From assembly GCF_008271695.1 (NCBI RefSeq), contig NZ_VKKY01000002.1:1-64000 (forward strand): a DNA stretch of 64,000 nucleotides. Direction: 5' to 3'. The position numbers and the translations under genes were made by a program. Of this stretch, positions 1 to 8,751 are shown one piece after another. Source of the DNA: Rufibacter hautae. GTDB lineage: Bacteria; Bacteroidota; Bacteroidia; Cytophagales; Hymenobacteraceae. The notes beneath the pieces were generated by a model. That model was given only the letters and a program-made list of their open reading frames with translations, was not told where the DNA came from and searched no databases. The number at the start of each line of letters is the position of its first letter. Within the stretch, counting starts at the first letter, position 1.

Positions 1-12
1 GGATCCCAAGAT

Positions 13-122
<110 letters not shown>

Positions 123-136
123 CCCCACTTTTTAGT

Positions 137-166
137 CAGCCCCCCTTCAGAGATGGAGGGGGGCTG
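137..166 (+). terminator. Terminator after the 5S rRNA gene
   Basis: A perfect 10-bp stem (137-146 with 157-166, CAGCCCCCCT/AGGGGGGCTG) with a 10-nt loop lies 15 bp after the 5S gene. The T tract after it is weak (TCTCGTTTAT). Its position suggests it ends the rRNA operon transcript. Confidence 0.75.
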
Positions 167-594
167 TCTCGTTTATAAGCGGGCAGGGGGAGTGTGATGC
201 AGGGGCTTTCTCTCTATCTCCCTTAGTCAATGAGGTTCCTCTAAGGGCTGCATTACCCTTTTCCAGCTGCTGTTTCTTGCCTCTATTCCCGTTCACTCTA
301 TATAGTATTAAGTGGAAGTAAGCCCGGGAGTTTAGGATCGCAAACTCTCTTATCACGATAAACAATATATAAAGCCCATCCTGCAAATCTTATTCGACAA
401 GCCTCCAGGCTTGCCTCGTTCTGGGTCTGTATCCAAATACCAAGCCCTAAACTGGAATATCAATCCCAAATTGTTATCAGGCATAATCTGACCTTGATTA
501 TCTTGCTGTTTATACTCCTTTTCTAAAAAAGAGCCTTAAATCGAAACTTATCTACCTAGACTAGTTTCCTTTCTTTAAAGTATATTAAATGTAA
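167..594. other. Gap without a supported gene
   Basis: This stretch lies between the rRNA terminator and the purB terminator. The only open frame of note (147-386, minus) begins in the rRNA terminator region and encodes no recognisable motif. I see no tRNA, repeat or structured RNA here. Confidence 0.6.
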
Positions 595-624
595 AGGCCT
601 ACTTTCTTACTTGAAGGTAGGCCT
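595..624 (-). terminator. Probable purB terminator
   Basis: AGGCCTAC (595-602) pairs perfectly with GTAGGCCT (617-624) around a 14-nt loop, 26 bp downstream of the purB stop on the minus strand. The following T run is short, so termination may be inefficient. Confidence 0.55.
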
Positions 625-650
625 CTGCAATTGATATACTTTTTATGGTT

Positions 651-2003
651 TTAATAAAGAGTAATCCCGGTGAAAGTGAAAGGAGAAATCAACTTTAGCT
701 CATCTTTTATCTCATCTGGAACATCTAGAGCATTTATGAACTCCTTAATGGATGCCTCTGTGATTTTTAAATTGGTTCTAGTCAAAGCCTTCAATGCTTC
801 ATAAGGTGCAGGGTAGGCTTCTCTTCGGAGGACAGTTTGGATGGCCTCGGCTACTACTGCCCAGTTTTCCTCTAAGTCATTGTTTAAGGCTTCTCTATTT
901 AATTGTAGTTTGCCTATTCCTTTTTCTAGAGACCTTAGGGCTAGTAAAGAATGGGAGATAGGAACTCCAATGTTCCTGAGAACAGTTGAATCTGTTAAAT
1001 CTCTTTGTAGTCTGGAAATGGGCAGTTTCTCTGAAAGGTATGCGAAAATAGCATTGGCCATACCAAGGTTACCTTCTGCATTTTCGAAATCAATAGGGTT
1101 AACTTTATGTGGCATAGCCGAAGATCCGATTTCTCCCTCTTTAATCTTTTGCTTGAAATAGCCCATAGAGATATACTGCCATATATCACGAGCAAAATCC
1201 ATCAGAATGGTGTTGATCCTTTTGATGTTGTCAAAGAGGGCAGCTAGATGGTCATAATGCTCTATTTGAGTAGTCACCTGACTTCTTTTCAGATTGAGTT
1301 TATCCTGCAGGAATTTATTTCCAAAATTGATCCAGTTAATGGAGGGGTAGGCTACAAAATGTGCGTTGAAGTTACCGGTAGCACCACCAAACTTACCAGC
1401 AAAAGGAATTTGATTAAACAAAAGAAGTTGTTGCTCTAGGCGTTCTACAAATACCTGGATCTCTTTACCTAAACGGGTAGGGGAAGCTGGTTGTCCGTGG
1501 GTATGGGCCAACATTGGAATTTCTTTCCACTCTACTGCCAGAGTAGCCAGAGTTTCTTTTACCTGATTTAGGAGAGGTAGGTACTCCTTTTGAACAGCTT
1601 CTTGCAGAGAAACCGGAATAGCAGTGTTGTTGATGTCTTGTGAAGTTAGGCCGAAATGCACAAACTCCTTTGTTTCTCCAATACCCAGCTTCTCAAGTTT
1701 GTCCTTCAGGAAATACTCAACTGCTTTTACGTCATGGTTTGTGACTTTCTCAGTATCCTTAATGGCTTGGGCATCTTCCAGCGAAAAGTCTTCGTAGATT
1801 TTTCGCATACCGGCATAAAGGTTGCTATCAAAGTCTTTAAGCTGAGGCAAAGGAAGTTCACAGAGGGAGATAAAGTATTCTACCTCTACTAAAAGGCGGT
1901 AACGGATAAGGGCAAATTCAGAGAAGTAAGCGGCAAGCGGCGCCACCTGATTACGGTAGCGTCCATCTATAGGAGAAATAGCGGTAAGTGCTGTTAAATT
2001 CAT
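651..2003 (-). CDS. purB: Adenylosuccinate lyase
   Basis: PurB cleaves adenylosuccinate to AMP and fumarate, and SAICAR to AICAR, in cytoplasmic purine synthesis. The 450-residue length fits the family. The fumarase/aspartase-superfamily signature GSSAMPHKVNP is clear at about residues 286-296, the N-terminus reads LTALTAISPIDGRY as in other PurB proteins, and the HTHGQPASPT substrate-site block is at about residues 163-172. The ATG start sits directly before the conserved N-terminus. A perfect TANNTTTG box lies 17 bp upstream, and a hairpin follows the stop. It is transcribed away from the following transglycosylase gene and appears to be a single-gene unit. Confidence 0.96.
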   Translation of the reverse strand: MNLTALTAISPIDGRYRNQVAPLAAYFSEFALIRYRLLVEVEYFISLCELPLPQLKDFDSNLYAGMRKIYEDFSLEDAQAIKDTEKVTNHDVKAVEYFLKDKLEKLGIGETKEFVHFGLTSQDINNTAIPVSLQEAVQKEYLPLLNQVKETLATLAVEWKEIPMLAHTHGQPASPTRLGKEIQVFVERLEQQLLLFNQIPFAGKFGGATGNFNAHFVAYPSINWINFGNKFLQDKLNLKRSQVTTQIEHYDHLAALFDNIKRINTILMDFARDIWQYISMGYFKQKIKEGEIGSSAMPHKVNPIDFENAEGNLGMANAIFAYLSEKLPISRLQRDLTDSTVLRNIGVPISHSLLALRSLEKGIGKLQLNREALNNDLEENWAVVAEAIQTVLRREAYPAPYEALKALTRTNLKITEASIKEFINALDVPDEIKDELKLISPFTFTGITLY

Positions 2004-2019
2004 AAATACAGATTTTACT

Positions 2020-2027
2020 CAAAGATA
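2020..2027 (-). promoter_or_regulatory. Candidate -7 promoter box for purB
   Basis: On the minus strand this reads TATCTTTG, a perfect match to the Bacteroidota -7 consensus TANNTTTG. It places transcription start near 2015, about 12 bp before the purB ATG. No good -33 TTTG lies 19-21 bp further upstream. Confidence 0.4.
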
Positions 2028-2162
2028 TAAAGGAAGATGAGAACCTCTAGCTACCTGAACCTAAACCCAGTTCTTAATCGTTTCTTTTCATAAACCTTGT
2101 ACTTTACACACCGTATTTACCCAGTTGCGATGCCAAGAATTTTTAGGTATCGGGGATTGCGT

Positions 2163-2170
2163 TACTTTTG
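2163..2170 (+). promoter_or_regulatory. Candidate -7 promoter box for the GT51 gene
   Basis: TACTTTTG matches TANNTTTG perfectly and lies 57 bp before the proposed TTG start of the transglycosylase gene. A convincing -33 box is not visible. Confidence 0.4.
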
Positions 2171-2227
2171 CAAGTTGGAGCAGGAAAAATGTAGGGCTCT
2201 GGATTAAAACTAACTATACAAAGCACC

Positions 2228-4240
2228 TTGTCAAGATTCACAGATTTTTTTGTCAGGAATAAGAAGAAGCTATTGATTGGGATTGGGGGATTCGCCTCGG
2301 TCATTATGATTGGCTTTGTGGTGTTCCTGCTTAACCGGGAAAGGATTCTGAAGTATGCGGTGGCCAAAGCCATCCAGAAAGTTGAGAATAAGTATCCAGC
2401 CAAGCTCAAGATTGGGAATGCCCGGTTTTTGGACCTAAACACCGTATTGGTCACGGATATTGCTTTATTGCCCAATGACCGCCCTAAACTTATGCAGATT
2501 GATACTGTAGAGGCAACGGTGAGTTTTAGATCGCTCTTTTTGGGCCGGATGGTGTTCAAGCAGTTTGATATGGCGCAGGGCGCTATCACCGCTTTTAAGC
2601 AGGATAGCGTAGACAATTTCTCTTTCTTGTACAAAAAGCAAGCTGCCGGAGAAACTGTAGATTCTACCGCTAAGAAAACCTCTAACTATGGTACATTGCT
2701 CAACAGGCTCATTGAAACGGCTTTTGAAAATGTGCCGGATGGGGTGAATTTCAGAAACCTGGCCGTGCTGTTCAAGAACGATGGCCGTACCATCAACATG
2801 AACCTGCCTACTATGTTAGTAGAGGATGGGGAGATCAATGCACGCATGACCATCACCACCGAGGCGCTCACCAACACCATGTACGTCAAAGGGGTTATAG
2901 ACCCCGATAACTACCTGCTTGCGGCTAAGTTCTATGGTGATAACCAATCCAAAAGCATTGAGGTACCCTATATTCAGCAGAAGTTCGGGGCTACCATGCG
3001 GTTTGATACGCTAAGCCTCAGTATCACCAATAAGGTGTACAAGAACAACCAGTTGACTATAAGCGGTGAGTCTAGTGCATATGGACTTGTGCTGAACCAC
3101 CCTAAGATTGCGGATGAGAATGTGACTGTGCAGAATGGGGCCATGAAGTACGTCCTCACCTTGGGAGATCATTACTACGCTCTTGAGCCAGAGTCTGAGG
3201 TGCGCATCAACAAAGCCATTTTCTACCCCGAGGCAACGTACGAGACCCGCCCTAAACGCAAAATCGGAATCAAGATAAACTCACCGGATATTCCGGCCAA
3301 CGACCTTTTTGCTTCGCTGCCTCCTGGTTTGTTTGATACTTTCCAAGGCGTGCAAGCCACCGGTACGTTCAAGTACCGCATGAACTTCTTCGTGGACATG
3401 GCCCAGGTAGACAGCCTTAAGTTTGACTCTGACTTAGATGCCTCTCCAGATTTCAACATCACTCAGTTTGGCCCGGTAGACTTAAGAAAACTGAACCAGG
3501 AGTTCACGCACACGGTCTACGAGAAAGACAAAGTGGTAAGAACTTTCCAGGTAGGTCCCTCTAACCCAAACTTCACGCCTTACAATCAGATTCCAAACCA
3601 TCTCAAGTATGCCATCCTTACAGCCGAAGACCCGCGTTTCTTGACGCACAAAGGTTTCCATGAAGGGGCATTTAGACATTCACTGATTACCAACATCAAG
3701 GAGAATTCCTTTGTGCGGGGAGGTAGTACGGTGTCTATGCAGTTGGTAAAAAACGCTTTCCTTACCAGAAAGAAAACTATTACCAGGAAAGTGGAGGAGG
3801 CGCTTATTGTCTGGATTATCGAGAACCTGAGGCTTACCAACAAGGAGCGGATGTTTGAGGTGTACCTCAACATTATTGAGTGGGGGCCAAACGTCTACGG
3901 CATCAGGGAAGCGGCCCGTTTCTATTTCTCCAAAGAACCAAGCCAGTTAACCTTAGAAGAAAGCCTTTTCCTGGCCAGCATCGTACCTAAGCCTAAACAG
4001 TACCGCACTTATTTTGATGCTTACGGTGGGCTACGGGCCTATCCGAGGTACTTCTTCAAGCTCATAAGCGGGAACATGCTTAAACGCGGGCTGATCTCCC
4101 CATCGCAGGCGGCCAGCGTCTCCACGTATGTGAATTTGAGCGGCCGGGCTGGTAGCTTTATTATCCCTAAACCAGATACCACTCACGTTCAGCTAATGGA
4201 TACCCTTCAACTAGCGCCTATTGATTTACTAGATTTCTAA
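2228..4240 (+). CDS. Monofunctional peptidoglycan transglycosylase (GT51) with a large N-terminal region
   Basis: The C-terminal third is a family 51 glycosyltransferase, which polymerises lipid II into glycan strands at the outer face of the inner membrane. The catalytic block YAILTAEDPRF (Glu467) and the second block GGSTVSMQLVKNAFL are both present. There is no penicillin-binding transpeptidase domain. The 670-residue protein starts with a basic stretch and one membrane anchor (about residues 14-35). Residues of about 50-430 resemble AsmA-type periplasmic repeats (for example KIGNARFLDLNTVLVTDIAL), an assignment made from general appearance only. The start is TTG, chosen because it gives the basic NKKK flank before the anchor; an ATG about 26 codons later would cut into the anchor. 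A 24-bp terminator stem follows. Confidence 0.85.
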   Translation: MSRFTDFFVRNKKKLLIGIGGFASVIMIGFVVFLLNRERILKYAVAKAIQKVENKYPAKLKIGNARFLDLNTVLVTDIALLPNDRPKLMQIDTVEATVSFRSLFLGRMVFKQFDMAQGAITAFKQDSVDNFSFLYKKQAAGETVDSTAKKTSNYGTLLNRLIETAFENVPDGVNFRNLAVLFKNDGRTINMNLPTMLVEDGEINARMTITTEALTNTMYVKGVIDPDNYLLAAKFYGDNQSKSIEVPYIQQKFGATMRFDTLSLSITNKVYKNNQLTISGESSAYGLVLNHPKIADENVTVQNGAMKYVLTLGDHYYALEPESEVRINKAIFYPEATYETRPKRKIGIKINSPDIPANDLFASLPPGLFDTFQGVQATGTFKYRMNFFVDMAQVDSLKFDSDLDASPDFNITQFGPVDLRKLNQEFTHTVYEKDKVVRTFQVGPSNPNFTPYNQIPNHLKYAILTAEDPRFLTHKGFHEGAFRHSLITNIKENSFVRGGSTVSMQLVKNAFLTRKKTITRKVEEALIVWIIENLRLTNKERMFEVYLNIIEWGPNVYGIREAARFYFSKEPSQLTLEESLFLASIVPKPKQYRTYFDAYGGLRAYPRYFFKLISGNMLKRGLISPSQAASVSTYVNLSGRAGSFIIPKPDTTHVQLMDTLQLAPIDLLDF

Positions 4241-4249
4241 TAGAAATAC

Positions 4250-4308
4250 AGTATATAAAAGGAAGAGGCTGCGCTCCAATGGAACGCAGCCTCTTCCTTT
4301 TATATACT
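4250..4308. terminator. Long bidirectional terminator between convergent genes
   Basis: A perfect 24-bp inverted repeat (4250-4273 with 4285-4308, 11-nt loop) lies 9 bp after the transglycosylase stop and about 110 bp from the terC stop. The GC-rich core GAGGCTGCG is flanked by A-rich and T-rich arms, so it could end transcription from either side. Confidence 0.85.
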
Positions 4309-4335
4309 TTAGTGATCTTGGTTCTGAGGATTCTT

Positions 4336-4372
4336 GTTTTAAGGTTGTTTTAGCAGAATCAGCCCAAAAACG
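4336..4372. repeat. P element copy 1
   Basis: Imperfect palindrome running from GTTTTAAGG to CCCAAAAACG. It lies 48 bp beyond the terC stop, next to the long terminator. It belongs to the dispersed family described in the summary. Confidence 0.65.
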
Positions 4373-4419
4373 AAATTGATCTAAAGGTTTAGATTCGAGC
4401 AAAAAGAACCTGGAACTTG

Positions 4420-5382
4420 CTAGGCCCTTGTCTCTTCTTCCTGCTCCTGGATAGGAACCACAGGACCTTCTTTCTTAGGGAACAACAGCGAGAGCAGCAC
4501 AGAGGCCGTCAGGATGAAGGCTACCACACCCAGGGCCACCATCATGTTAATCTCATAGTACCCTGAAATCAGCAGCTTTACCCCGATGAAGACCAGGATG
4601 AGGGACAAGCCATAGTGCAGGTAATGGAAGAGCTGCATGATACCCGAAAGCGCGAAATACAGGGCCCTTAATCCTAGCAACGCAAACACATTGGAGGTAT
4701 ACACAATGAACGGATCTTTGGAAATGGCTAGGATGGCAGGGATTGAATCGGCGGCGAAGACAATATCGGTGGTCTCCACCATGATCAGCACCAGGAACAG
4801 CGGCGTAGCAAAAACCGTTTTATCCAGCTTCACAAAGAAGTTACCCTCATAGTGACGGTTGGTCACAGGCATGTACCGGCTCACGAATTTCACCACGGGA
4901 TTTGCCTCCGGGTCAATGTCTTCATCACCGGAGGAGGTGGCCATCTTGATCCCGGTGAATACCAGGAAACCGCCCAAGATGTAGACGATGAAGTGGAATT
5001 TGGCAAGCAAAGTAACGCCTACCAGAATGAACACTGCCCGGAAGAACAGTGCGCCCAGTACTCCCCAGAAAAGGATTTTATGCTGGAATTTAGGCGGTAC
5101 CTTGAAGAAGTTGAAGATAAGGATAAACACAAAGAGGTTGTCCACGCTCAGGGACTTCTCAATGAGGTAGGCCGTAAGGAACTCCAGGGCCGGACCACTG
5201 CCCTTCCAATAATAAATGAACACGTTGAAGGCCAAAGAGAGAATGATCCAGAAGGCACTCCACAGCAGGGCCTCTTTTATCTTTACAACGTGTGTTTTCC
5301 GGTGGAATACAAAGAGGTCTAACGCTAGCAAGATCAGCACAAATGCGTTGAACCCCACCCAAAATAAGATATCTGTTTTCAC
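4420..5382 (-). CDS. TerC/Alx family integral membrane protein
   Basis: This is a TerC-family membrane protein. Members (Alx, TerC, YgbE-like proteins) are linked to manganese or other metal export and to tellurite or pH responses; the substrate here is unknown. The 320 residues hold about eight or nine hydrophobic segments. The family core is clear: EKSLSVDNLFVFILIF near residues 76-91 and ETTDIVFAADSIPAIL near 204-219, both with conserved acidic residues inside membrane segments. The C-terminal tail is charged and short. The ATG start precedes the first membrane segment directly. It is convergent with the transglycosylase gene and has no obvious operon partner. Confidence 0.9.
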   Translation of the reverse strand: MKTDILFWVGFNAFVLILLALDLFVFHRKTHVVKIKEALLWSAFWIILSLAFNVFIYYWKGSGPALEFLTAYLIEKSLSVDNLFVFILIFNFFKVPPKFQHKILFWGVLGALFFRAVFILVGVTLLAKFHFIVYILGGFLVFTGIKMATSSGDEDIDPEANPVVKFVSRYMPVTNRHYEGNFFVKLDKTVFATPLFLVLIMVETTDIVFAADSIPAILAISKDPFIVYTSNVFALLGLRALYFALSGIMQLFHYLHYGLSLILVFIGVKLLISGYYEINMMVALGVVAFILTASVLLSLLFPKKEGPVVPIQEQEEETRA

Positions 5383-5526
5383 GGTATCAGGTTAATGACA
5401 AGGTGCAGACAGTATCCTTTGAGAAGCAATTATTTAGCCCCTTATAAGAAATACCATCATATAATAGAAAATGAAAGATACAGCTAAACAACCGCAAAAC
5501 CATGGAAAAGGGGCTGAGCGGTTTCG

Positions 5527-5563
5527 GTTTTAAGCGGTTTTTAGGAAAACGGGCCCTAAACGG
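5527..5563. repeat. P element copy 2, containing a stop codon
   Basis: Palindrome from GTTTTAAGCGG to GGGCCCTAAACGG. The TAG stop of the neighbouring glycosyltransferase (minus strand, 5556-5558) is the CTA of its right arm, so the element supplies the end of that gene. Confidence 0.7.
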
Positions 5564-6305
5564 CCACCAATTCGCGGCGTTTGAATTGCTTGAAATAGCT
5601 ACTCAGCTTCATCTGGATGACCCCGATAAATGCTTCCTTGATGATGCCTTTGCTCATTTTAGACTGGCCCTTGGTGCGGTCTGTGAAGATGATGGGCACC
5701 TCTTTTATCTTGAACCCAAACTTATAGGTGAGGAACTTCATCTCAATCTGGAAGGCATACCCAATAAAGCGGATCTTGTCCAGGTTAATGGTTTCCAGTA
5801 CCTGCCGGTGATAACACTTGAAACCGGCGGTGGCGTCATGGATGGGCATGCCCGTGATCAGGCGCACGTAGCGGCTGGCAAAGTAGGAGAGAAGCACCCG
5901 GCTCATGGGCCAGTTCACCACATTTACCCCGCTGCTGTAGCGGCTCCCGATGGCCAGATCGTAGCCTTCCACCGCACAGGTGTTGTAAAGGCTCATCAAA
6001 TCATTAGGATTGTGCGAGAAATCGGCGTCCATCTCAAAGATGAACTTGTAGCCAGCCTGCAAGGCGTATTTGAAGCCGTGGATGTAGGCCGTGCCCAAGC
6101 CAAGCTTGCCTTTGCGCTGCTCCAGTAACAGCCGATCTGGGAATTCTGTCTGCAGATGCATCACCACCTCGGCGGTGCCGTCCGGGGAGTTGTCGTCTAC
6201 AATGAGCACATGGAAAGGGTGGGGCAATGAAAAGACCTTACGGATTATTGCTTCAATGTTTTCTATTTCATTGTAGGTCGGGATGACCACCACGGACTCT
6301 TTCAT
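5556..6305 (-). CDS. Polyprenol-phosphate mannosyltransferase-like GT2 enzyme
   Basis: This cytoplasmic, membrane-associated family 2 glycosyltransferase probably transfers a sugar from a nucleotide donor to polyprenyl phosphate, like dolichol-phosphate mannose synthase. Evidence: VVIPTYNEIENIE at the N-terminus (residues 5-17), DDNSPDGT (37-44), DADFSHNP (92-99, metal-binding DxD-like) and the downstream GFKCYHRQVLE block. The 249-residue length is typical for the form without C-terminal membrane segments. The donor and acceptor sugars cannot be read from the sequence. The last codons and the TAG stop lie inside P element copy 2. The hemG-like gene ends 24 bp before its start on the same strand, so the two may be cotranscribed. 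Confidence 0.88.
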   Translation of the reverse strand: MKESVVVIPTYNEIENIEAIIRKVFSLPHPFHVLIVDDNSPDGTAEVVMHLQTEFPDRLLLEQRKGKLGLGTAYIHGFKYALQAGYKFIFEMDADFSHNPNDLMSLYNTCAVEGYDLAIGSRYSSGVNVVNWPMSRVLLSYFASRYVRLITGMPIHDATAGFKCYHRQVLETINLDKIRFIGYAFQIEMKFLTYKFGFKIKEVPIIFTDRTKGQSKMSKGIIKEAFIGVIQMKLSSYFKQFKRRELVAV

Positions 6306-6329
6306 TCCCCAAATATAACCTATATGGTT

Positions 6330-7670
6330 TTATGGGAGGGAAGGGCGCTGGGAAAAAATTTTCTGGGCCAGCTGTTTGGCAAAGCGCACACAGTCTGGAA
6401 TGGCAGGTCCCGCAACCCAGTTGGTGCAGGCGTACAGTTGGTCTTGTTCCAGCAAACCCAGCATGAGGTGCACATCAGTGATAAAGATATCGGCCTGGGG
6501 CAGGGCCGAGGGCCAGCGGTAGCAGTGCTGAAAAACCGGCAGTTTGGCAGAGATGGCGTAGTTCTCCGTGAGTTCCTCGTGGACCCGCAGCAGAATCTCG
6601 GCCTCCGGAAGGCTAGCAAACTCGGCGGCCTGGCTGCCTCCTACATACGAAGAGAACAACACCTCATCGTCTGGGCAGATGCGGGGAAAAAGCGCGCTGC
6701 TCCAGACCGTACCTGAGCTGAAAGGCTGTTCTTTCTGCGGATGCATAGCCCCGAGGCCATCCAACGGAAACCCGATGGTATGTTTACGGTAGGCGGTGTG
6801 CACCACGGTCATGGGCGCGTAGGAGACGTTGTGCAGGGCGGCAGCGAGGCCAGGGGTGGTGAAGTCCAGCAGTTCAGCGGCGGCATGGGCCGGTAAGGCC
6901 ACTACCACCGCGTCAAATTCCTCATCGGCTAGGCCTTCCACGTCGTGCCTGATGCTGAGCAGGTATTTTCCCTTTGTCTTATGGATCATCTCCACTTTAT
7001 GGTCTACGTGCAGCGACACCAGTTTAGAGGCGATGGCCTCAGGTAGGGTCTGCAAGCCATTAAGGAGCGAGATTACCTGTTTACGCGGAAGGTCTACCTG
7101 CAGGTCCAGGGCTTTGAGCACAGAACCGTGCTTGCGCTCCATCTCCTTGAGCGCCGGAAAGGTTTTCTCCAATAAGAGTTTATCGGGGTCACCGCCGTAC
7201 ATACCGGCCACCATGGGTTTCACCAGGTAGTCCACCACCTCCTGGCCGAAGCGACGCTTGAAGAAGTGGCTCACGGTTTCCTCAGGTACCTCCTGCGGCG
7301 GCAGTTTCACCTCTTGCGTAATCTTCAGTTTGGTGCGCCAATGGAAAAAAGAGTCCAAAAGCAGTCGCCGGGGCGAGGAGGGTAGGCAGTGGTATTCTCC
7401 GTCCTTCCTGATGTAACGGTCCTGGCTACGGGTAGCAGGCCTGATGACCTCATCCTCCAGTTTGAGTTCCTGCAGTAATTCTTCCAGCTCCTCGTTCATT
7501 TGCAGCGAGTGCGGCCCCAGTTCTAAGTGGTAAGCACCCTTCTGCACGCTTTTGATTACGCCGCCTACCTGGGGCTCGCTTTCAAAAAGGTCATAGCGTA
7601 CCCCTAGCTTCTGCAGATAGTAAGCCAATGCCAATCCTGAAATTCCGGCGCCTATGATTGCTACTCGCAT
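6330..7670 (-). CDS. hemG: Protoporphyrinogen/coproporphyrinogen oxidase (HemG/HemY type)
   Basis: This flavoprotein oxidises protoporphyrinogen IX (or coproporphyrinogen III in the coproporphyrin pathway) late in haem synthesis. The N-terminal dinucleotide fold GAGISGLALAYYL follows the start directly, then comes FESEPQVGGVIKS. The C-terminal half has the GLQTLPEAIA and FAD-contact segments typical of the family. I place the start at the ATG at 7670 (446 residues); an upstream in-frame TTG at 7682 would add only four residues. No other haem gene lies in the window. Whether the substrate is proto- or coproporphyrinogen cannot be decided here. Confidence 0.88.
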   Translation of the reverse strand: MRVAIIGAGISGLALAYYLQKLGVRYDLFESEPQVGGVIKSVQKGAYHLELGPHSLQMNEELEELLQELKLEDEVIRPATRSQDRYIRKDGEYHCLPSSPRRLLLDSFFHWRTKLKITQEVKLPPQEVPEETVSHFFKRRFGQEVVDYLVKPMVAGMYGGDPDKLLLEKTFPALKEMERKHGSVLKALDLQVDLPRKQVISLLNGLQTLPEAIASKLVSLHVDHKVEMIHKTKGKYLLSIRHDVEGLADEEFDAVVVALPAHAAAELLDFTTPGLAAALHNVSYAPMTVVHTAYRKHTIGFPLDGLGAMHPQKEQPFSSGTVWSSALFPRICPDDEVLFSSYVGGSQAAEFASLPEAEILLRVHEELTENYAISAKLPVFQHCYRWPSALPQADIFITDVHLMLGLLEQDQLYACTNWVAGPAIPDCVRFAKQLAQKIFSQRPSLP

Positions 7671-7788
7671 GAGGGGGGACAATTAGAGATGTTCTTTCGT
7701 ACGCAGAAGTGCGTCTCCAGTTTGTGCCTACTTTGGATAAAATAAGGCAAAAATCCATTTTCCTGCGAAAAGCCTCATATGTTCTGCC

Positions 7789-7796
7789 TATTTTTG
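7789..7796 (+). promoter_or_regulatory. Candidate -7 promoter box for the GmhB-like gene
   Basis: TATTTTTG matches TANNTTTG perfectly and ends only 5 bp before the preferred ATG at 7802. If it is used, the transcript would have almost no leader. Confidence 0.35.
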
Positions 7797-7801
7797 GACG
7801 A

Positions 7802-8338
7802 ATGGAGAATCAGAAACAGCATTTGAAAAGGAAAGCAGTCTTCCTGGACCGTGATGGGGTCTTGAACGTGGAAAGGGGAGACTATACCTGGCGCACCCAA
7901 GACTTTGAGGTCTGCGCCGGGGTGCCCCAGGCGTTGGCGCTGCTCAAGGAAATGGGCTATTTGCTACTTGTGGTCACAAACCAGGCGGGTATTACCAAAG
8001 GTCTGTACACAAAGGCCGATGTGCTGGCCTGCCATCAAAAACTGCAGGACGCCTGCGGCCAGCTTCTGGATGATCTTTATATGGCGCCCGGCCATCCGTC
8101 CGTCTCTGAGTCCCTGTCCCGTAAACCAAACAGCCTCATGCTGGAGCGCGCCATCTCTAAGTACAATTTAGATCCGGCAGCCTGTTGGCTTGTGGGAGAC
8201 CAGCCCCGTGATCTCCAGGCCGCTGCAAAATGCGGAATTTCAGGAGTATTGGTGGGCCTGCATCCTGTAGGAACGCACGTGCACCAGGAAAAGGATTTGC
8301 TTGCCGCCGCGCAATGGATTGCGGGTCAAACTAAATAG
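7802..8338 (+). CDS. gmhB: HAD phosphatase, GmhB-like (D,D-heptose 1,7-bisphosphate 7-phosphatase)
   Basis: This HAD-IIIA phosphatase probably removes the 7-phosphate of D-glycero-D-manno-heptose 1,7-bisphosphate for lipopolysaccharide core synthesis; a histidinol-phosphatase-like role is possible. Motif I is AVFLDRDGVLNVERGDY, with the DxD nucleophile pair. Motif II is LLVVTNQAGI. Motif IV appears as WLVGDQPRDLQAA. The usual GmhB zinc loop with several Cys/His is not obvious (APGHPSVSESLSRKPN lies in its place), so substrate assignment is cautious. I chose ATG 7802 (178 residues) because the extra 31 residues of the longer frame are not conserved-looking and overlap a promoter-like box. The gene is divergent from hemG. 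Confidence 0.78.
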   Translation: MENQKQHLKRKAVFLDRDGVLNVERGDYTWRTQDFEVCAGVPQALALLKEMGYLLLVVTNQAGITKGLYTKADVLACHQKLQDACGQLLDDLYMAPGHPSVSESLSRKPNSLMLERAISKYNLDPAACWLVGDQPRDLQAAAKCGISGVLVGLHPVGTHVHQEKDLLAAAQWIAGQTK

Positions 8339-8355
8339 GAGAATAAGGGAATTCT

Positions 8356-8393
8356 GTTTTAAGGCCGCTTTTACGAAAACAGCCGGAAAATGG
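8356..8393. repeat. P element copy 3
   Basis: Imperfect palindrome from GTTTTAAGGCCGC to AGCCGGAAAATGG, 18 bp after the gmhB stop. Confidence 0.65.
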
Positions 8394-8443
8394 TACTAAT
8401 AAAAAGCTAGTTAAAATCAGCTTGTAGTTGCGCTTAGAAAAAG

Positions 8444-8473
8444 GAAGGCCCGGAAGATAGCTTCCGGGCCTTC
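8444..8473 (-). terminator. Terminator of the small lipoprotein gene
   Basis: A perfect 13-bp stem (8444-8456 with 8461-8473, GAAGGCCCGGAAG arm, ATAG loop) is followed on the minus strand by CTTTTTCT. It lies 28 bp past the small lipoprotein stop and may also stop transcripts arriving from gmhB. Confidence 0.8.
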
Positions 8474-8501
8474 AATAAGATTATATTAAATCAGAAGAAC
8501 G

Positions 8502-8666
8502 TTATCCGTTCACTTTGTTAGTTTCTGGAGTCTTGGCAACAGCTTTCGCCATTACTTTTTGCTCCACCGAGCGATCAGATTTCTGTGAATAGGCGGGGCA
8601 AGTAGACGATTTGCAGGATGCAAAGCCCAACATACAGATAGAAGCGAATAAGAAAAGGTTCTTCAT
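8502..8666 (-). CDS. Small putative lipoprotein
   Basis: This is a 54-residue predicted lipoprotein of unknown function. It starts MKNLFLFASICMLGFASC: a short hydrophobic signal followed by a lipobox-like FASC, with Cys18 as the likely lipidation site. The mature part begins KSSTCPAYS, an arrangement I recall from other short Bacteroidota proteins, then a charged, lysine-rich tail. I rejected the longer frame from 8768 because its extra 34 residues do not look like a signal peptide and would overlap the next gene. A TANNTTTG box lies upstream and a strong terminator downstream, which supports an independent gene. Confidence 0.7.
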   Translation of the reverse strand: MKNLFLFASICMLGFASCKSSTCPAYSQKSDRSVEQKVMAKAVAKTPETNKVNG

Positions 8667-8701
8667 ATTTTTAGTTATACAACATATAAGGTATTCTACT
8701 T

Positions 8702-8709
8702 CAAAACTA
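8702..8709 (-). promoter_or_regulatory. Candidate -7 promoter box for the small lipoprotein
   Basis: The minus strand reads TAGTTTTG, a perfect TANNTTTG match, 35 bp before the proposed ATG at 8666. No clear -33 box is visible. Confidence 0.4.
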
Positions 8710-8751
8710 CTGTTTTTGTTTAGGATTATTATCCTTTTGCAGAAATATTTC

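Noticed and set aside
1-6. GGATCC at the very start, suggesting a cloning junction
   Set aside because: A single BamHI site at the edge of the window is not evidence of an artificial join; the sequence continues normally into the 5S gene.
147-386. 79-residue open frame on the minus strand after the 5S gene
   Set aside because: It runs into the rRNA terminator, has no recognisable motif or signal, and has no start context. Probably a chance frame in a gap.
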